Below are positions 57,341-64,000 of a stretch of DNA of 64,000 nt, piece after piece. Where the stretch lies: assembly GCA_000611775.1 (NCBI GenBank), contig KK106984.1, positions 1,022,364 through 1,086,363 on the forward strand, read 5' to 3'. The position numbers and the translations under genes were made by a program. Origin of the DNA: Umbilicaria muhlenbergii (Eukaryota > Ascomycota > Lecanoromycetes > Umbilicariales > Umbilicariaceae). Position 1 is the first letter of the stretch; each line of letters starts with the position of its first letter. The notes under the pieces were generated by a model that did not search any database, was not told where the DNA came from, and worked only from the letters and a program-made list of their open reading frames with translations.

Positions 57341-60300
57341 TGTGACAGATATGACATTCTTTTGTTGTAACTTCTGTTGTACTGAGCGTCTTGACTGCAG
57401 TGTCATTGCAGCAAGTGTGTATAATTTCTTCTGCACTGACTTATAATCCTTGCTTCCTAAATGAAAGGACTGTTGTATTATTTCAGCAGCAGTCAAGGTA
57501 CTGACAGCTTTCAGCAGTTCATAATCAGATCATCTTGATAAATCATCAGCAGAATTCTTCTTATTCTCTTGATATGTGATCTTAAAATCATACTCAGTGA
57601 GCTTTTCAGCTCACTTGAGCTGCCTTCATGTGAGGTTTAAGATAGTCATAAATCAAACAAGGTTTGCATGATCAGTTAATATGATGATCAGGTGTTTAGC
57701 GCCTTGACAGTAATGCTGTCAATGATGCATGACTTTCATGATGACAAGGAGCTCTTGCTCATCTGTATCATATTAAGTCTCAGTATCTAGCAGCTTCTTG
57801 CTGTAGTAAGTAACTGATAATCAGTGCAATTAACTGTTGATTTTAAAATGTTGCATCAAGATTTTGTTAATTGTGAATTCAGAGGCGTCTGTTTCAACCC
57901 TCATGAGTTTGTTTTCATTGAAATAGTGTAGTAATGAAGCACTCATGAAGGTCTTCTTCAGAGCATTAAATGCTTTCAATGTGACTCCTGAGAATGAAAA
58001 AGAAGCAGGTATGATGTTTTCTTATTGTAACTTTCCTCTGACTTGCAGGTTATGTGCTGAATACTTTGTATTAAATTTTCACAATGAGGTCAAGCTGTTC
58101 TGCTTTCTTTTAATAGCAGTCTGTTGAGACTGAAGAGGAGAGGATGATGTATCTTTAATTTTCTTTTTATTCTTTCCTGTTTTCAGGAGATTTAACAGCA
58201 GTGCTGCAATTCATGAATAATCTCTTATAAACCTTCAGAAGAAGTTAATGAAGCTTAAAAAGATCTGCAATTCATGAATGTTCTCTGAGGGTAATCATTC
58301 TTCAACAGCGTGAATCCTTTCTGAACTCATATGTATGCCTTCAGTATTGATCTTAAACCTCAGGAAGTTCACTTTCATTGTATTAAAAAAGCATTTGCTG
58401 ATCTTAAGATGAAGATCATGATGTTGTAACATAATTAATACTTGTCATACATGCTTCTCATGTTCAGATTCATCTTTGCTGAAGATCAGGATATCATCTA
58501 GATAAATCATGCAGATTATATTAAGAAACTCATCAAGAGTCTTATCAATGAATGCTTGAAACATAGCAGGAGCATTCATGAGACTGAAAAGCATAACAAG
58601 ATATTCAAACAGATTGAATCATGTTCAGAATGCTGTTTTTCACTCATCTTCACCCTTGATTCATATTTAATTATATGCATCCTTGCAGTTCAGCTTAGTG
58701 AACTTCTTAACTCCTTGAAGATGATTCAACATGTCTGATATAAGTGGTAGTGAGTAGTGATTTTTAATGATAATATCATTCAAGCGCTTATAGTCAATGA
58801 CTAATCATAGGCTGCTGTTCAATTTTGATACAAACATAACAGGTAAAGCTGCAGGTGATATTAATTTACAGATTATGTTTATCTTCATAACATCATCTAG
58901 ATATACCTTCAGTACATCAAGCTCAGCCGGGGACATCAAGTATAACTTTTCAAATGAAGGTTGCTGCTCTGATTTCAAGTCAATGACATGATCATGTGAA
59001 TCTCTCTCAAGTAAAAACTGCTTCTCAGCTGCTTGAAATATGTCTGTGAAGTCATGATATTCAGGAGGTAGACTGTCATAGACATTGTTGTACTCTTTAT
59101 TATATCACAACAAGTTCATCTGTAGGGTATATTTTTTCATATCAGTCACTAGGTTCACCGGCCCTATAAAGCAGTCAGTAATGATGAGGTTATTCATATG
59201 TAGAACATTCTTCAACACCTTCTTTTCATCAGCAGTGAATATACAGCATGCAGTAATATGTTTTAGCTTTCTTCATAGGAATTTACTCATATCATAGTAG
59301 TGATTTGAGTTTGCATGAACTAGAAATGATAACCTGAGGACAAAAGGAGCTGATGTGTTGTCTTGTGTGATAAAGAAATGATTGCTATAGTGATAAGGTT
59401 GATCATCAGTGTTGTACACTGTAATCATCAGTACAACAGATTCTGATAGCTCAATCACATTACCTCATGCATTGCCTTGAGCCTCATAGAATTCAGTAAA
59501 TAGAGACAGCTTATTGACAACATCTCATGTGATTGTATTGCCCTGACTGCCGTTGTTGATAATATATGAATATTGTGGAGATTTGCTCATCATATCACTC
59601 ATTGTCATTATGTGCAGTTTCACCTCTAGTTGCCCTGATATCAGACGTGAAATATCATCAATAATCAGTAATGAGGCAAACTGAAGGTGGTTCATGAGTT
59701 ATTTATTCACATTGACTGTGGTGAAGACGGCTGTAGATCATTCAGTCATACAATTATTTATTCAATGACTGATGACTTCACACTTGATACAGAGGCCTGC
59801 TGCTTTTTGTGCATTCACTTCATTCTTAAGAATAAAATCTTCTTGTCAGCATGAGGGTCCTGTGAATGTTTATGTTGTTGTCATGATCACTTTCTCTGCA
59901 ACTGATATGTGATTTGAATTTCAACTTTGATCACGGCTACTTCCTTGATAGAAACCTCATGAATTGTTTTCTCTTTCATGATTGAATTGTTGAGGGTGAG
60001 AGGTTTATTATTCAGTGAAAGATTCTTTTCTGTCATAATATGACATTGATGTCATACTTTTGTTTATGTCATCAATCTTGTTTTAATGATCCTTTTTAGT
60101 GTCTGAACAGCTTCAGAACAGTTCATGATTAATGATGACATCAAGATGTGCTGAAATTTCCTGCACTGACTGTCTTGCAACCTGCGTCAGATCTCAACAT
60201 TGTAGTTTAATCAGAACATGATGAGGAAGCCTTGATCATCAGCAGTCTCAAATGAGCATCTCATTAATTTCCTTGTGTGAAGCTGAAAGGAAGCAGTAGA

Positions 60301-61119
60301 GTTCTGATAATCTGTCATATCAAGAGGTGATTATATCATGATTGTGAGATTCAACTGCATTGAAGGTGATGATATTTCATTCATTTATGTCTTCATCAGG
60401 AGATAAGTTCTTCTCTAGAATCTTTAAAAAGTTGTCATAAATGACTTAAGTATGATCATGCTGCTTTTTTTACTTTCATCAGTCACTCATGCTTGTTTTC
60501 TCAAGGTAGGTGCCTGCTCAGATGATGAAATCTCATTCAGTAAAGAATTGCTCTGACATCAGCTCCTGATTTTGATTGATTTCATTCAAGTATTTTTGAA
60601 GTTTTCATCTCATGACTTTAACACCTCCTGCATAGAGATGAGGCTCTCATGACTTTATAAGATGTTGAAAAGAGGGAGGTGTGATGTCTGTCATAACTCA
60701 ACATCATAATTCATGTGATGAACCTGCATTGTTTCTTGAGTTTATCATAGTTGAAGGACCTTCTTGCAGATGTTGATTAAGCTCTCAGAGCTCTTTTTTA
60801 TTATCCTCAAACTTAATTTCTTATCATACATGTTGTAGTTGTAATCACTGACGCTTGATGACCTCCTGATTATGAGCAGTGACTGCTTCAAAATCTTCAA
60901 TGATGTCATTGAAGTTGCCTGCAGTGATATGTTCATCATCATCAATGATGTCAGAAGTAAAGATATTAATGACTGATAATGTAAACCTGTTAATTGAAGG
61001 GTCTGTCTCAGCTTGATTATCAACTGTTTCACTGACCTGATGAGATCAAAGTGTTGATGTCATTATGTCTTATTTGCTTTCAACATGACCGTTCACCTGA
61101 AGGTACTGAGTGATCAGTA

Positions 61120-61401
61120 TGTAAGAAACAGGATGTATGACAGAGCATTGTAATGATGTTTAAATAAGATGTTGTAGGCAATATAATCATGATAAGTCAA
61201 TGCAATGATTATATGTTTTTTATTCAGTCACAAAACTGATCACTGAGGAAGCAGGTTTCTGCACCTTCTTGTGAAGAGTTTTCACTTGATGTCAAGGCGC
61301 TAAGCGCTGAGTCATCATATTTAATGTCATATCATAGTGTCATACTATAGTGTTGTATCATAGTGTCATACTGTCATACTATATATATGGTGACCCTGAC
61401 A
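61120..61401 (-). repeat. Copy 2 5' LTR (right, whole)
   Basis: 282 bp, TG...CA ends, followed by the target duplication catat. TGAGTCA at 61308-61314. Matches the two halves of the split LTR (44616-44747 and 53203-53352), which also sum to 282 bp. Confidence 0.9.
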
Positions 61402-61406
61402 CATAT

Positions 61407-62320
61407 GTAGTTTTGCTCATCACTTAATGACTTCTTAGAATTAATCTCTTGATCATTATATTTGCATGATGAGCTCTGTATGATCCTGATATTTTAAATT
61501 AGCACTTAATGAGTTTCATACATTGAATGCTCACATTACTCCTCCTCTTCAAAGGCTCATGCCCTCATGAGTATGATGATGTTCACAGTTGCAAGCCTTC
61601 ACTGAGAAGCACTTCACAATGCATCAGTAACAGTAAAAAAAATGACCCTGTAAGTCAGAAAAAAAAATTTAAAATTATAAAAAAAAATATGTTGCAGAGC
61701 TCATTAAAACTCAATGAGAAAAAAAGTCTCTCTTCACAAAATGTTTATAAAATTATGATTGATTTATACACTGACTCAGTGTTCATGATAATTGTTGTTT
61801 ATTTGTGAGACTGTTCAGCTGTTTATGAGGTCATTCAGATTCACTTTGTTAAACATCATGAATGATTTCATGTGAATCATAAGATCAGAGTTTTCACTGT
61901 CAGTAATTTTCACAACTTCAACCCTCTCACCCTTCATCAGATAAGTTCATGATAATGATTCTTATGATGCACTTTTGTGATGTTTACTCTCATGATGCTT
62001 ATCTTCATGATGCTTGCTTTCACAGTGCTTACCTTCATGATGCTTTTTCATTAACAGTGATACAGCTCATTATGCTTCACATTAATCACATCATTAATGT
62101 CCTCAGGTAAATTATCTGTGATTTTCATTTATTTCCTCTGTTCATGCAGGCCTTTAACTCAACCTCACATAATTATACCTTTCATGAGGTAACTCTTCAC
62201 AGGGAGGCTCAGCTTCATGATTATATTATTTCACAACAACTTATGCAGCTCACTGATCATGAGTAAGATCATGAAGTGATTTGTAAATTGTTAAAGCTCT
62301 CACACTATAGTACTAGTGAA
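61407..62320. other. AT-rich remnant right of copy 2
   Basis: Should continue the sequence into which copy 2 inserted. Very AT-rich, with an A-run region near 61640-61690. No coding domain recognised. Confidence 0.4.
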
Positions 62321-62324
62321 GTAT

Positions 62325-64000
62325 GCAGTGTGAGTGTACACATGATACTGCTCACCTTGCTCACCTTGCTCACTAGGTGAGCATGACAAGCATGAAGTGT
62401 TACATCATGTTGCTCACCCTGCTTGATGCAATGAGCATGATGAGCATGCTGAGCACATGAGTCTTCTATAATCTATATAATCACAGGTAGATTTATAGTT
62501 AGAAGCTCATGCTCAACTTATGTATTAAATGCAATCTCTTAAATTTATGACTATTAGTTTCCTCACTTGATCTTAACCTTAAAGTCATATAGTTCATTGA
62601 ACCTTGTCTAGTTCATTGAATCATATCTTGTAGTTCATTGAATGACAGTATTACTTCAGTCATTATGACATCATCTGTTACACTTTGAGCACCTACCTAC
62701 AGGGTATCAGTCATGCAATGAATTGACTCATCAGTCTCAAGATGTTCAAATCCTCTGACAGAGAAGGATCAGTTGCTGAACATCTCTCTGACAAAATAAT
62801 CTGAGTTAAGATCCTGTTATCAGATAAGTTCCTCAGTGAGAGAAGATTATTAAACTTGTTTTTCACTCAGCTTGACATGTACCTGTGATTTAACAAGGCT
62901 TTATTCATTTCAGAATTAAAGAAAGTGTTGTTCACCTTCTCATTCCTGAGGTCAGATGCTTTGAACTGATTTAAACTTATCCTCTGAGATTATCTTGACA
63001 ACAAGACTGAAGATCAGGATGACTTGACTAATGAGATCTTTCATGTATTGAAGAAATTCAAGAAGCAGATAAGGATAATGTTTAAAACAGTTAATGAAGA
63101 GAGAATGATGAAGTGAGAAATCTGCAACATTCAGCAGAAAGAAGCAGCTGCTATGTATGCAGTAAACTTTCAGAGACTCACCTCACATATGAATTGAGAT
63201 GATATTGCTTTGATGATGCAATATTATAAGAGACTGAAGGACGTGATGAAAGATGAAATCTTTAAAACAGAACACCCTGTCATGCTCTTAAAAATGATTG
63301 AATGATCAATCATCATCAACAACTGAGCTTACAAATGAAGTTTAAAAAAGAGTCATAAGATTCTTGTACCTCAAAGGGCTGAGAAGAATCATGAGCGTCA
63401 ATATAATAATCAACTCTACTATGAACCTCAACTCATAAAAATTGATGCTGTTACTTGAGTGAATCAATTTCAGTGAGGGAAAGGACTCAGGAAGAACTCA
63501 GGAAAGAAAAAAAAACCTCACAGAAACAATTATTATAACTGCAGAAAATCAAAACACTTCACTTAAGACTGTTGAAACCCTGAAAAGATCATTCAATCAA
63601 AGAAGACATATGCTGTCATGCAAGAAGTAAAGAGCAAAGATAATCATAATGTTATATCTTGAACAGCATGTTATGATGATGACTGTTGCACACATCAGAG
63701 TGACAAAGATGACTCTGAATGATTTTCATGTCAACTTAAGAGTATAAGAGAATACATCACTGCCTCTCACTTAAATCAAGTTGTGAACTTGAAGAAACAA
63801 CAAACCTGATGAGATTAATTCAATCAAGAAGGCAATTACATTAACAGTGATGAAACAATGCCCTCATCTAGTGAGGAGAAAGATTTCATGAAAGTAACAA
63901 ACTCTGATGACACAGAAGAACTCATCAAGAAGAATGATGATATTTAAGCATTCACTCATGAAGAACAGTGACTGAAAACTTACAAAGAAGTATTTAAAAT
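62325..64000 (+). mobile_element. Ty3/Gypsy element, 5' part (runs off the window)
   Basis: A likely 5' LTR from about 62330 to 62683 (tgtgagtg...ctgttaca, with tatataatc near 62474), ends not proven. From about 62700 a plus-strand gag follows: KVLFTFSFLRSDALN, EDQDDLTNEIFHVLKKFKKQ, QQKEAAAMYAVNFQRLTSH and MMQYYKRLKDVMKDEIFK type segments, then a zinc-knuckle remnant near 63535-63580. Broken by many changes; CpG-poor like the others. A different Gypsy lineage from the chromovirus pair, judging from gag. Confidence 0.7.

Larger units (their letters stand above)
44616..61401 (-). mobile_element. Ty3/Gypsy chromovirus copy 2 (outer, interrupted by copy 1)
   Basis: Flanked by a perfect 5-bp duplication catat (44611-44615, 61402-61406). 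LTRs are 282 bp: 61120-61401, and the other split into 44616-44747 plus 53203-53352 by insertion of copy 1. Net length about 8.3 kb. Coding strand is minus, in Ty3/Gypsy order. From right to left: gag near 60.7-61.0 kb, protease/linker near 59.3 kb, RT about 58.4-59.0 kb, RNase H, 90-bp repeats at 57.16-57.34 kb, integrase about 56.2-56.4 kb, chromodomain about 55.48-55.55 kb. A purine-rich tract abuts the LTR at 53353. Heavily broken, dozens of breaks. Older than copy 1, which lies inside it. Its LTRs differ more than those of copy 1. Confidence 0.9.

Noticed and set aside
44616-61401. Two tandem 8-kb duplications
   Set aside because: LTR halves, lengths and two different target duplications show a nested insertion, not a tandem duplication.
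42136-64000. Ordinary CpA-type RIP
   Set aside because: CpA and TpG are very common here, and the LTR pair of the younger copy shows no CpA changes by hand count.

Overview
The window is from a filamentous ascomycete (Pezizomycotina). Genes are compact, with introns mostly of 45-115 bp. The housekeeping set is Rli1, Prp40, Trs65, phosphoglycerate kinase, Sem1, Iml2, Nup120 and Rad51, and it is followed by a fungal-type highly reducing polyketide synthase. The species cannot be named from sequence alone.

Layout. Positions 1-24.7 kb are a gene-dense core of conserved single-copy genes: RLI1 (3' part), PRP40, TRS65, an Mpv17/PMP22 channel-like protein, PGK1, SEM1, IML2, NUP120, RAD51 and a conserved membrane-anchored protein of unknown role. 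Positions 24.7-40.5 kb look like a secondary-metabolite cluster: an HR-PKS (KS-AT-DH-MT-ER-KR-ACP, about 2527 aa), a divergently transcribed P450, a PaxU-like DUF829 alpha/beta hydrolase and a DHA2-type MFS exporter. No pathway-specific transcription factor was seen. Three small solo LTRs, each with a perfect 5-bp target duplication, lie around the hydrolase and exporter genes. From about 41.8 kb to the end the sequence is AT-rich, lacks intact genes and consists of broken Ty3/Gypsy elements.

The repeat block resolves into layers. A plus-strand Gypsy gag fragment (about 43.85-44.6 kb) received a chromovirus (44616-61401, target duplication catat). A second chromovirus of the same family (44748-53197) then inserted into the first one's LTR (target duplication ggaag/aaaag). 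Another plus-strand Gypsy element starts near 62.3 kb and leaves the window. Both chromoviruses carry an antisense cysteine-rich reading frame between integrase and 3' LTR, a possible self-priming site, and a Gcn4/Cpc1-type motif in every LTR. The C-to-T mutations between the LTRs of the younger copy occur at CpG, CpC and CpT and appear to spare CpA, the reverse of classical RIP.

Gene models were spliced by hand from frame continuity, GT/AG signals and family knowledge. Exon coordinates are given with each gene. No database search was run.
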